Shown here: piece by piece, positions 43,109 through 50,563 of the stretch
How the letters are laid out: the number at the start of each line of letters is the position of its first letter
How positions within the stretch are numbered: position 1 is the first letter of the stretch
Source: Bacillota bacterium
GTDB taxonomy: Bacteria; Bacillota_A; Clostridia; Lachnospirales; Lachnospiraceae
NCBI GenBank assembly: GCA_023407175.1
Contig: JAEYMU010000035.1
Span: 62,001 to 126,000 of the forward strand
Direction: 5' to 3'
Length of the DNA stretch: 64,000 bases
The notes under the pieces: generated by a model
The model's database searches: none
Told to the model about the DNA's origin: nothing
The model's input: only the letters and a program-made list of their open reading frames with translations
Position numbers and translations under genes: made by a program

Positions 43109-43139
43109 TGTCCTCCCATGACTTACAAGTATCGGATTA
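43109..43139 (+). promoter_or_regulatory. Degenerate phage promoter-like motif upstream of the sigma gene
   Basis: TGTCCT (43109-43114), 17-nt spacer, TCGGATTA (43132-43139): one mismatch in the first element and one inserted base in the second. It could give weak autoregulation of the sigma gene. Confidence 0.4.
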
Positions 43140-43243
43140 TTAACCGTCATGCTAACATGCCAAAGGGTTAACTCAATACAAATATCTACAATAAATTACA
43201 AAATTAAACTATCAATTAAAAATTAAAAAGGGGAAAAAGGATT

Positions 43244-43822
43244 ATGACAACATTATTTAACGGATTAAAGGGGTTTAACACAACCGAGGAAATGACGCTT
43301 TTCTTATTCAACGAAGTTAGGAGAACGGCTAAAAGACAGACAAGCGGAAAATGGTTTGATGCAGAGGATTTAGAAAGCTATTTAATGATTAAGGTTTGGA
43401 CAGCGATTAGCAACAATGTAAACTTGCAGAATGAAGCAGGTATCAGAAGGGTCATAAAACTTCGTTCCATCGACTTCTTTAAATCACCTAAGAACAACGG
43501 AAGAGATTTTTCCTTCTTTTCCGACCTAGAGTCCTCGGACGATGAAGGTAACTCACAATCATTTGAAGAATGTTTCGCATCCAATCAGACATCGGTTGAA
43601 GATACAGTTATCAACGGCAATGATGGACAAGGCTTCCTTTCAACTCTGTCTGATGTACATAGACAAATCTTAGAGTTAAAGATGGATGGTTATAACCAAA
43701 AGGATATATGCAGCATTGTGTATCCTACACTTTCTTATGAGGGTGCAAGAAAGTCGGTACAACGTCAAATGAAAGCCATCACAGAATTAGCTTTAGATTA
43801 TGGATTTGAGGATATTTATTAA
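43244..43822 (+). CDS. Phage sigma-70-like (ECF-type) transcription factor
   Basis: A 192-residue protein with a region 2-like segment (about residues 30-70: FDAEDLESYLMIKVWTAISN) and a region 4-like helix-turn-helix near the end (about 130-180: LSDVHRQILELKMDGYNQKD, then YEGARKSVQRQ). A Ser/Asp/Glu-rich linker separates them. It would bind host core RNA polymerase and direct it to phage promoters. The eleven TGTCCC-N16/17-TCGATTA motifs are the natural candidates. It lies downstream of P6 and a degenerate copy of the motif, so positive feedback is possible. Confidence 0.82.
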   Translation: MTTLFNGLKGFNTTEEMTLFLFNEVRRTAKRQTSGKWFDAEDLESYLMIKVWTAISNNVNLQNEAGIRRVIKLRSIDFFKSPKNNGRDFSFFSDLESSDDEGNSQSFEECFASNQTSVEDTVINGNDGQGFLSTLSDVHRQILELKMDGYNQKDICSIVYPTLSYEGARKSVQRQMKAITELALDYGFEDIY

Positions 43823-43829
43823 ATCCTCT

Positions 43830-43858
43830 TGTCCCATCCCCTCAAATCAAATCGATTA
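43830..43858 (+). promoter_or_regulatory. Phage promoter motif P7 (rightward)
   Basis: TGTCCC (43830-43835), 16-nt spacer, TCGATTA (43852-43858), then CTTAGTATAA. Starts 8 nt after the sigma gene stop and drives three small genes. Confidence 0.78.
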
Positions 43859-43904
43859 CTTAGTATAAAACATATTACCTAACCAATATAAAGGAGAATA
43901 AGCC

Positions 43905-44078
43905 ATGACAAAATTACAGGAAGCTACTAAGGAATACAACGAGACATTCTTAAAAAAAATCATTCGTATCGAGGATAACTTTTTCAGAGATAAGTTACTT
44001 AGCGGACTTATCAAATTTGAACCGGATGTTTGGGAAGATTGTCAGCTGAAGCCGATGGAAGAAAGAAAATTAGGCTGA
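43905..44078 (+). CDS. Phage small protein (57 aa)
   Basis: MTKLQEATKEYNETFLKKII...; a charged helical protein with AAAGGAG 10 nt upstream, first behind P7. No known domain. Small early or middle phage proteins of this kind often target host functions, but nothing in the sequence shows which. Confidence 0.6.
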   Translation: MTKLQEATKEYNETFLKKIIRIEDNFFRDKLLSGLIKFEPDVWEDCQLKPMEERKLG

Positions 44079-44092
44079 CAGGGGGAAGACTT

Positions 44093-44302
44093 ATGAACGA
44101 TTTTATTAAAAAACTTGTTGGGGATGCAATCAGTTGTTGCTATTCCAAGAAACGTGAACTTACCCCTACATGGGTGATGTACGAAGCTATGAATATCACA
44201 ACGGATTCTGATCTGCAAAACGAAATGACGGATATTGTTGAAATTGCTGATGCTATCCAAGACTACTTCGATAAAAAGTGTAATGTAAGTCAGGGTAAGT
44301 GA
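44093..44302 (+). CDS. Phage small protein (69 aa)
   Basis: MNDFIKKLVGDAISCCYSKK...; an acidic helical protein. The ATG at 44093 follows GGGGGA. The frame is open upstream to 44030 but that part overlaps the preceding gene. Unknown function, same operon as the 57-residue gene. Confidence 0.6.
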   Translation: MNDFIKKLVGDAISCCYSKKRELTPTWVMYEAMNITTDSDLQNEMTDIVEIADAIQDYFDKKCNVSQGK

Positions 44303-44387
44303 TGGAAATAATCTACAGTTGCTACCCTAATCGGATGTGTGTATGATATAACCAATAGACAACCATATAATGGAGGGCAAAAAAGTT

Positions 44388-44642
44388 ATGGATAGATTAA
44401 AATTTAAAACTACAAGGATTATGTTTGGTACAATGTCGGGGGTTAGCCTGTACGAATATGATGATGGTATGATAAGTATAGAGAATGTGTGTATATTCAA
44501 TAAGCAGGACTTAGTTACTATTAGTGGTGTTGGAACTACTGTAAGGTTTATAGGAAACGGTGTGGTACTAAGTGAATACACTTTATCAAAGCACATACCG
44601 ACAACATTTATAATGAACCTAAAAGAATACTTTGGAATATAA
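44388..44642 (+). CDS. Phage small beta-rich protein (84 aa)
   Basis: MDRLKFKTTRIMFGTMSGVS...; alternating hydrophobic residues suggest beta strands. The ATG at 44388 follows GGAGGG by 11 nt. No known family. It is the last gene before the toxin-antitoxin promoter. Confidence 0.55.
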   Translation: MDRLKFKTTRIMFGTMSGVSLYEYDDGMISIENVCIFNKQDLVTISGVGTTVRFIGNGVVLSEYTLSKHIPTTFIMNLKEYFGI

Positions 44643-44702
44643 CAACCGAGGAATAAGAAAAATATACCTATCCCTCTTATGGCATTAAAGTAGCCGTTTG
44701 TA

Positions 44703-44731
44703 TTGACAATGTACAGCTTTTTTATTATAAT
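44703..44731 (+). promoter_or_regulatory. Consensus sigma-70 promoter of the toxin-antitoxin operon
   Basis: TTGACA (44703-44708), exactly 17 nt, TATAAT (44726-44731): a perfect match to the host housekeeping consensus. The pair can be expressed without the phage sigma factor. Confidence 0.88.
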
Positions 44732-44761
44732 AGAGTTACGCTAATGAAAGGAGTGTGTGAA

Positions 44762-45046
44762 GTGTCTATGACAAAAGTTACAATACGAATGGATGAAGAT
44801 TTAAAGAAACAGGCTGAACAGCTATTTGACGAATTTGGTATGAATATGACTACAGCTTTCACAGTTTTTGCAAAGACCGTAGTAAGAGAAAAAAGGATAC
44901 CCTTTGAAATAGGTTTAAATATCCCTAATAAAGAAACCTTAGAAGCTATGAAGGAAACAGAAGATATAATTGCAAACCCTTCGAAATACAAATCCTACAG
45001 TAGTGCAGATGAAATGATGAGGGATATATTAAAAGATGAAGTATGA
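44762..45046 (+). CDS. RelB/DinJ-family antitoxin
   Basis: A ribbon-helix-helix antitoxin (94 residues) beginning near MTKVTIRMDEDLKKQAEQLF, followed by DEFGMNMTTAFTVFAKTVV. It binds its own promoter and neutralises the partner toxin through a disordered C-terminus. The start is either GTG 44762 (8 nt after AAAGGAG) or ATG 44768. It overlaps the toxin gene by 11 nt, the usual coupling. Confidence 0.9.
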   Translation: MSMTKVTIRMDEDLKKQAEQLFDEFGMNMTTAFTVFAKTVVREKRIPFEIGLNIPNKETLEAMKETEDIIANPSKYKSYSSADEMMRDILKDEV

Positions 45047-45311
45047 AATTCATAAAACTAGCAAGTTTGAGAAAGACGTCAAAGTAGCCTTTAAACGAGG
45101 ACTTGATATAAAGCACTTAAATGCGGTAATTGACAGATTAGCGAATGGTGAACAGTTAGAACCTAAATATAAAGACCATTGGCTGAACGGTGAGTATGAG
45201 GGATACAGAGAGTGTCATATTTCTCCGGATTGGTTACTGATCTACAAGAAGAAAGATGATGTGTTGGTGCTTACCTGTTCGAGGACAGGAACCCATAGTG
45301 ATTTATTTTAG
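45036..45311 (+). CDS. YafQ/RelE-family mRNA interferase toxin
   Basis: A 91-residue ribosome-dependent endoribonuclease of the YafQ type. Residues matching the YafQ catalytic set are present: His in KDHWLNG, His and Asp in CHISPDWLLIY, and the terminal His and Phe in RTGTHSDLF. It is intact, so probably active. In a phage it may stabilise the element or block other phages. Confidence 0.9.
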   Translation: MKYEIHKTSKFEKDVKVAFKRGLDIKHLNAVIDRLANGEQLEPKYKDHWLNGEYEGYRECHISPDWLLIYKKKDDVLVLTCSRTGTHSDLF

Positions 45312-45326
45312 TTCTAAATATAAAAG

Positions 45327-45359
45327 GAAGCTAACAGAAATATGTTGGCTTCTTTTTTT
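45327..45359 (+). terminator. Terminator after the toxin gene
   Basis: GAAGCTAACA pairs with TGTTGGCTTC (one wobble), followed by seven T. Confidence 0.85.
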
Positions 45360-46245
45360 ACTACCGTTCTAAGAATAAGGGTATGGGGGGACATTTTTTA
45401 AGGCTGAAATTTTAGTAAAAGTTTTTAGGGGAATCTCGGGGATGAAATCTTGCTGTAAATTACTCTGAAATCATCCGAACGTTTCTGTGCTGCCTATTTT
45501 CGATTTTAAGCCAATAACCACTTTAGACGATGAACAACTTGCCTGTATCCTTTTTACTCAATCCTACACGATTCTGTAGAGTCTTTATATATAAATCCTG
45601 TTAGATTTTTTGTCGAAACTTATCGAAAATCTTATTGTCCCCATTTTGGAGTATCCCCCAAGCCTATTAATAGCATTCGACCAATTTTAACTGTACCCAA
45701 TCCTAAAGCGGTTCATAAATCACCACAAAACTTCGGGGAAAATGCCTTATAAATACAAAGAAGTCTTACAGGAAACCTTACTGAAACCTGTAGGACTTTT
45801 TTAAAATTGCTGTATGTAGTTTTGCCCCAAAAAAATTGCTGTGTGTAAATTTTTCGGAAATCCCTGTGCCGTGGAAAATGTGTAGATATTAGGTGCGAAA
45901 ATTCCAAAGGGAATTTGTGGTGCAGGAAAATACATCCATACCGAAATATGACATAAAAATTAACAGTAAATATTAGTCCTATTATTTGGAAATCATTCTA
46001 GGGGACATTTACAAAGGGTATAAATATTCATTATCGATGTATATAATGTGTATTTGCATTTATTCTATTTTGTATGATAAGGGTAAAATAAATGCATTCT
46101 ATACTACTATACTATTTCTAAAGCTTAATATCAATTGGAATTTATAAGGGAAAATGTGTTCCTTCTATTATAAGAGAAAAAATAAAAGTTAATCCACGTT
46201 AATAATTCTACCATTATTTACAATTGATAAATATACATTTTAAAC
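45360..46245. other. Non-coding stretch between the toxin-antitoxin and ardA operons
   Basis: No convincing open frame on either strand. It contains a small hairpin CTACA/TGTAG (about 45566-45581) and a full terminator-like hairpin at 45761-45802. The rest is AT-rich with no clear repeats. A short non-coding RNA ending at 45802 is possible. Confidence 0.45.
45761..45802 (+). terminator. Orphan terminator
   Basis: AAGTCTTACAGG pairs with CCTGTAGGACTT (one wobble) around a 14-nt loop, followed by a T-run. No gene lies in the 450 nt upstream. Confidence 0.65.
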
Positions 46246-46275
46246 TTGACGGTCATATGACGGTTATGTTACTAT
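46246..46275 (+). promoter_or_regulatory. ardA operon promoter with TGACGGT operator repeats
   Basis: TTGACG (46246-46251) and TTACTA/TACTAT (46269-46275) with 17-18 nt between them. Two direct TGACGGT repeats (46247-46253, 46258-46264) cover the -35 and spacer. The same half-site forms the palindrome in the promoter at 51475-51503. Confidence 0.65.
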
Positions 46276-46353
46276 TTGAGAGTACCAAACAGGTGCAACA
46301 ACATAATAACTAAATTGATAAAAGATAAAGACAAAAAGAAAAGAGGACAAAAA

Positions 46354-46914
46354 ATGATGAATGTATATGTAGCAAACCTCGGCAAATATAATGAAGGATA
46401 TCTTGTAGGGCAATGGTTAGAACTACCCGCTACGGAAGAAGAAATAAATGAGGTGTTTGTTAAGATTAAATTAGGTCATTACGATGAAGAAGGCGAATAC
46501 ATACATGGTTATGAAGAAGATTATTCAATCTATGAAGAATATGCAATTCATGATTATGAATGTGATATTGAGGGTGTAAAAATTAGCGAATACAGCAGCC
46601 TTTCCAATCTGAATGAAATAGCGGAACAACTGGAAGAACTGGACGAGTCAGACAAGGAAAAACTGGAAGCTATAGTTGAGTATCAAGGCGGTGACATACT
46701 GGATTATATAGACGAACTGGATGATTATATTCTATATTCAGATATTTGTGACGAATATGACCTTGGCTATTATTGGATACAAGAAAGTGGCTGCTATGAT
46801 TTAAAGTCTATGGGCAACTTAGCCAACTATTTTGATTATGAGAAGTTTGGTAGAGATATTACATATGATGGAAACGGCACTTTTACAAAATACGGATGGT
46901 TAGAAGCTTGTTAG
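46354..46914 (+). CDS. ardA: Antirestriction protein ArdA
   Basis: A DNA mimic that blocks type I restriction enzymes. The 186-residue protein starts MMNVYVANLGKYNEGYLVGQ and is very acidic (Asp/Glu throughout, with YDEEGEYIHGYEEDYSIYEE), as the B-form DNA mimic requires. Family landmarks GQWLELPA and the C-terminal YFDYEKFGRDI are present. The ATG at 46354 follows AAGAGGA; an earlier ATG at 46276 lies in the promoter leader. It heads an operon of small uncharacterised genes, likely also anti-defence. Confidence 0.92.
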   Translation: MMNVYVANLGKYNEGYLVGQWLELPATEEEINEVFVKIKLGHYDEEGEYIHGYEEDYSIYEEYAIHDYECDIEGVKISEYSSLSNLNEIAEQLEELDESDKEKLEAIVEYQGGDILDYIDELDDYILYSDICDEYDLGYYWIQESGCYDLKSMGNLANYFDYEKFGRDITYDGNGTFTKYGWLEAC

Positions 46915-46930
46915 GAAGGGGTTGTGCAGC

Positions 46931-47194
46931 ATGAGAAAAGAAACAATTGAGTTATATGGTAAAACAGCCATAAGAGTAACAAAAAAGACGGCAGAAACGG
47001 CATATAATAAAGGTAAAACAATTTACTTATGTCCTGTAAATGGGAATCCAAATAGTCCTTGGATCAATGCGTTACCGATACAATTAAATGATGAAAATAC
47101 CTTTTCAAATCAAGTTAATAATTACGAATATTATAATTGCATCAATGAGTTGGGAAGGTATTGTAAATTTTACATAGGGGGTATTGAAGCATGA
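46931..47194 (+). CDS. ArdA-associated hypothetical protein (87 aa)
   Basis: Begins MRKETIELYGKTAIRVTKKT and contains KGKTIYLCPVNGNPNSPWIN and a Tyr/Asn-rich segment (NNYEYYNCINELGRYCKFY). I recall similar proteins on clostridial plasmids and phages, often near ArdA; their function is not known to me. The ATG at 46931 follows AAGGGG. It overlaps the next gene by 4 nt. Confidence 0.65.
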   Translation: MRKETIELYGKTAIRVTKKTAETAYNKGKTIYLCPVNGNPNSPWINALPIQLNDENTFSNQVNNYEYYNCINELGRYCKFYIGGIEA

Positions 47195-47817
47195 AAACAA
47201 TAACTTATATGGTCAATTATTTTACACTGGAGGAAATAAAAGAAAGAATGTCGCAGAATGATTTTAATAAGATACTTTATAGGCTATCTGCTGACGATAT
47301 GGAATTATTGGAGTTTAATGTTCATGATTTTGAATGTCGGGTCAATGAAGAATATCCCTTTCTTGAATGGAGTAAAAATATTGAATATTCCTTTAATCCA
47401 TATTGCGTTGATAGAGTCCGTATTATTGGAGAACTCGACACGAACGAGTTATTATCTTATTTATTCAGTAATGAATACATTGATGAAAAAATGTATAAAC
47501 GATTAAAATTCATTTTATATCATTATGGTATAGAAATAACAAATAAAAGTTATTCCGGGTTTCGCAACAAGTATACAGTAGATGCAGATATATTCGGTTT
47601 AAATGGTTATAACTTATTGGCAAATGCACTTGATACACTGGAAAACATGGTGAATAATTTAGTGAATGACATAAAGAATAGAATTAGGAAAGATATACAA
47701 GAGGAAATTGATCATCATTTGACGGAGGAATATTGGAAGGAAATAACAGAAGCTAATGGGTGGATGTTTACAGAAAATGGTGATGTTATTTATAACATAT
47801 CGGGGGAAATAATATGA
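47191..47817 (+). CDS. ArdA-operon hypothetical protein (208 aa)
   Basis: An acidic mixed alpha/beta protein (MKTITYMVNYFTLEEIKERM...) with a helical region near 140-185 and no domain I recognise. It overlaps both neighbours by 4 nt (ATGA), so it is translated in step with them. Operon position makes it a candidate anti-restriction, anti-CRISPR or anti-abortive-infection protein. That is inference from context only. Confidence 0.6.
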   Translation: MKTITYMVNYFTLEEIKERMSQNDFNKILYRLSADDMELLEFNVHDFECRVNEEYPFLEWSKNIEYSFNPYCVDRVRIIGELDTNELLSYLFSNEYIDEKMYKRLKFILYHYGIEITNKSYSGFRNKYTVDADIFGLNGYNLLANALDTLENMVNNLVNDIKNRIRKDIQEEIDHHLTEEYWKEITEANGWMFTENGDVIYNISGEII

Positions 47818-48023
47818 AGAAGCTAGAAGAAAAATGGTTGGAATTGGAAGTGTTGGAAGTGGCATTAGTAGCTTTGTATGGTAGAAAAAAATTGGTAGAG
47901 GATGAAGTTGAAGCCTATAAAGAAAATAGAGAAAAATCGGATTATTTCTATGGATATTATGAGTTGGTTATGACTGTAAAGAAATACAATGAATTGATTG
48001 AAAAATTAGAAGAAATGTTATAA
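47814..48023 (+). CDS. ArdA-operon coiled-coil protein (69 aa)
   Basis: A Leu/Glu/Lys-rich helix (MKKLEEKWLELEVLEVALVA) likely to form a coiled coil. GGGGGA precedes the ATG, which overlaps the previous stop. Function unknown. Confidence 0.6.
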   Translation: MKKLEEKWLELEVLEVALVALYGRKKLVEDEVEAYKENREKSDYFYGYYELVMTVKKYNELIEKLEEML

Positions 48024-48040
48024 TTGAAAGGATGTAAATT

Positions 48041-48277
48041 ATGATAGAATTATGTTGTTATTATTTGATTAATAGTATTCATCCAGAAGTTACCATAGAT
48101 GATATTATTTTGATTAACAGGACTTTGAATATAAATAAATGTAAGCTTGATTTAGTAAATAGTCATATCTGTATAGTTAATACACAGGACTTATCTAAAA
48201 ACCAGTATCTGGTAAACAAAGACGAAATTGACTTGTTTCTAAATGTATGGGATAAAAAGGTAAAAAGTATTGCATAA
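48041..48277 (+). CDS. ArdA-operon hypothetical protein (78 aa)
   Basis: MIELCCYYLINSIHPEVTID...; a small protein with AAAGGA upstream and no recognised domain. It is the last gene of the ardA operon and is followed by a terminator. Confidence 0.58.
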   Translation: MIELCCYYLINSIHPEVTIDDIILINRTLNINKCKLDLVNSHICIVNTQDLSKNQYLVNKDEIDLFLNVWDKKVKSIA

Positions 48278-48295
48278 GCTAAAATGGTATAAATT

Positions 48296-48326
48296 GGACT
48301 ATCCAGAAAAATGGTAGTCCTTTTTT
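48296..48326 (+). terminator. Terminator of the ardA operon
   Basis: GGACTATCCA pairs with TGGTAGTCC (one bulge), followed by six T. Confidence 0.82.
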
Positions 48327-48787
48327 ATTGTCCTGCATCCGATTAACCTAATTCAACTTGTATCAAGTGAAATTCTATTAAATTATATGTATGCTACATA
48401 TCTAAAATCACCATGAAACGGCTTTGTATATCTTGTTAATGCTGCGGTATTCCCAAGGTATAACTTAGCTTAGAACGTCAGATAGACGCACTATAAACGG
48501 TTACCAAACTGTGGTAAAACGACTATGTGTAGGATTTTGTAAATTGAAATAAACAATACTATTCATATTATATAAATACCCCTCTAACCCCCATGATTTG
48601 ACCGCTATGCCATTTTTCGGGTTGTTTTGTGTGGTAGTCCATGAATGGGGTGATTTGTCTTGTTTAAGCTTATACGCAAGATTAGACATAAATCGTCATT
48701 TTGACCACTAAAACAATATTTGAATAGTAGTTATCAAATAACCGTTATAAATGGCTGTATGGTCATTATACACAAAAATAAAAGGGG

Positions 48788-48833
48788 TTGACATGACCTT
48801 AAATTTATGTTATGGGACTCTCTAACATAAATT
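48788..48833 (+). promoter_or_regulatory. Promoter-like sequence with 11-bp inverted repeat
   Basis: TTGACA (48788-48793) and TATGGG (48811-48816) 17 nt apart. AATTTATGTTA (48802-48812) and TAACATAAATT (48823-48833) are perfect complements across the -10 area. No gene follows for 1.3 kb, so it would make a non-coding transcript or an origin-primer RNA. Confidence 0.45.
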
Positions 48834-49848
48834 AGGATATGTAAATTATTAACTATCAACTTATTACAGAAAATACCAAAGTAATTAATTTGCTTTTATA
48901 AATAGTTAGGTGTAGGAAATAATTGACGGTAAACTATTTGGAATAATATTGGAATATATTTAGAGATAAATGGGGGAAATCTACCGTTTATTTACATGGC
49001 TATTAATAGAAGTGATGGATAATAAATACATGGCTAATAACGGTAGATATCCCATATTTATCAATGGGGAAAAATAGAATAGGTTTACATTTTATAACAT
49101 GGTAAGTATTATGTAAATACCCTAATTAATAACATGGGTTATTTATCTATAATTAGCAGTAATTAACTTAACTTATAATGGTAAATATGCCTGGATTTGG
49201 GATAGTAAATATTAGGTAAATGTCATATTTTTTCAATGAATAATATGGGAAAATAGTTATCAATAACCATGTAAAGATACGGTAATATATAGGGATTTAT
49301 AACAAGTCATAAAATGGCAAAAAAGTCTGATTTTAACTATGAAATAGAAAGAAAAATATAGTAATTATATTATAGGGAATCCCATTTCTCTTCCATCCGT
49401 TTAATACCACACTTACCGTTATTACCCAATACTATATTATGGTTCATGCTAACCCCTAACACCCTTACCATATCCTACCACTATCCAATACGGTACATAT
49501 TGTTCACTACAATAGGGGATTAATTCTATAATATAACTACATATTCCAAATAATCTATGAATATTTTGAAGAGGTATATTTATTTATTACATACAAACTA
49601 TATACATTAATATTCACGTTTTATTCAATACCCCCACATATTTTGATATCATATAACACAACAATTTTCTATATACTGCCTTATTTGTTACCGCTTTCTA
49701 CCTAATTAATCAGAAGATGAATAATTGAATATTATTACCACTATTACCATCTGATGGGATAAATGGTAACGGTAGGGGGTGTTTAACAAAATCATCCATC
49801 ATGTCTTGGAGTCAATCCCAATAAAATTTATGAAATTCAATTTAGGCG

Positions 49849-49984
49849 ATTCCATTTTTATTTTTTCGTAAATCTATTTAAGGCATCCATCTTAGGCTAA
49901 TGCTGCCTATGGCAAATCAACTTTCAAAAGTCAGCCGTTATCCCAATCCCATTTTTATTTTTTCTAAAAATCAATTTAGGCAAC
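49849..49984. repeat. 39-bp imperfect direct repeat
   Basis: Copies at 49849-49887 and 49946-49984 share CCATTTTTATTTTTTC and an ATTTA(a)GGCA tail. Confidence 0.6.
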
Positions 49985-50085
49985 TCTTTTTGTAAACCGC
50001 TTCTCTCACTACTATCTCGCCATTATGCCGCTTCTTTTATCCTCTTCGCAACAACCAATTTTACCTATATCTACCTCCCCAAAAC

Positions 50086-50115
50086 TGTCCCAATAGACAA
50101 TTTTCTACTCGATTA
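50086..50115 (+). promoter_or_regulatory. Phage promoter motif P8 (rightward)
   Basis: TGTCCC (50086-50091), 17-nt spacer, TCGATTA (50109-50115), then ATTAATATAAGGGG. Lies 48 nt before the 90-residue gene. Confidence 0.76.
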
Positions 50116-50162
50116 ATTAATATAAGGGGTCATGTACCCATCATATTAAGGAGGAAACGGAA

Positions 50163-50435
50163 ATGTATTTTATGAGTGAAGGTGACTTAGAGTTATTGGT
50201 TTTAGTTGCACAGGAAGAAATTATTGAGGAAGCTGCGGAGTTGGTGGATGCCATTACGGAAACGATGGTTGAAGCTTGCAAGGCTAACGATAAAGCATTA
50301 AAGCATGTTGTTAAGGAACATGAAGCTGAAATTAACGGCTTGCTTGAAAGACTTGAGGATGCTGATACAGAGATTGATAAGCTTCATAAGTACATCACCC
50401 TGCTTGAAAGGTTATTAGGGCGTACCGCTGAATAA
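50163..50435 (+). CDS. Phage acidic coiled-coil protein (90 aa)
   Basis: MYFMSEGDLELLVLVAQEEI...; Glu/Leu-rich and almost entirely helical, with heptad spacing in the second half (LLERLEDADTEIDKLHKYIT). AAGGAGG precedes the ATG. It is flanked by P8 and a terminator, so it is a single-gene transcript. Function unknown. Confidence 0.65.
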   Translation: MYFMSEGDLELLVLVAQEEIIEEAAELVDAITETMVEACKANDKALKHVVKEHEAEINGLLERLEDADTEIDKLHKYITLLERLLGRTAE

Positions 50436-50455
50436 CAGAATAGGAATTAGAAATT

Positions 50456-50491
50456 ACCCTGTCGGTGTATTGCCGATGGGGTTATTTTTTT
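50456..50491 (+). terminator. Terminator after the coiled-coil gene
   Basis: ACCCTGTCGG pairs with CCGATGGGGT (two imperfect positions), followed by TTTTTTTT; the last T belongs to the P9 motif. Confidence 0.75.
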
Positions 50492-50519
50492 GTCCCATAA
50501 CCGTTAACTGACTCGATTA
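50491..50519 (+). promoter_or_regulatory. Phage promoter motif P9 (rightward)
   Basis: TGTCCC (50491-50496), 16-nt spacer, TCGATTA (50513-50519), then CATGGTAGG. The downstream AGTATAA element is poor. Confidence 0.68.
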
Positions 50520-50563
50520 CATGGTAGGAGAAACTTCCTATACATATGAAAGGTGGAAATAAA

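Larger units (their letters stand above)
48327..50085. other. 1.8-kb AT-rich non-coding region, candidate replication origin
   Basis: No credible gene on either strand. Short motifs of the type ACGGTA/TACCGT and ATGGTAAATA recur about ten times in both orientations (for example near 48742, 48925, 48982, 49042, 49181, 49271, 49412, 49493, 49763). It includes a perfect 11-bp inverted repeat (48802-48833) and a 39-bp imperfect direct repeat (49849-49887, 49946-49984). Iteron-like repeats in AT-rich DNA beside the early genes suggest an origin; this is inference. Confidence 0.45.

Noticed and set aside
45638..45670. TGTCCCC at about 45638 as a phage promoter
   Set aside because: No TCGATTA-like sequence at the required spacing.
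45713..45907. 64-codon minus-strand frame in the gene-free region
   Set aside because: No ribosome site and no protein-like pattern; it overlaps a terminator hairpin.
48501..48689. 62-codon minus-strand frame in the candidate origin region
   Set aside because: No ribosome site, no partner genes on that strand, and composition like the surrounding non-coding DNA.
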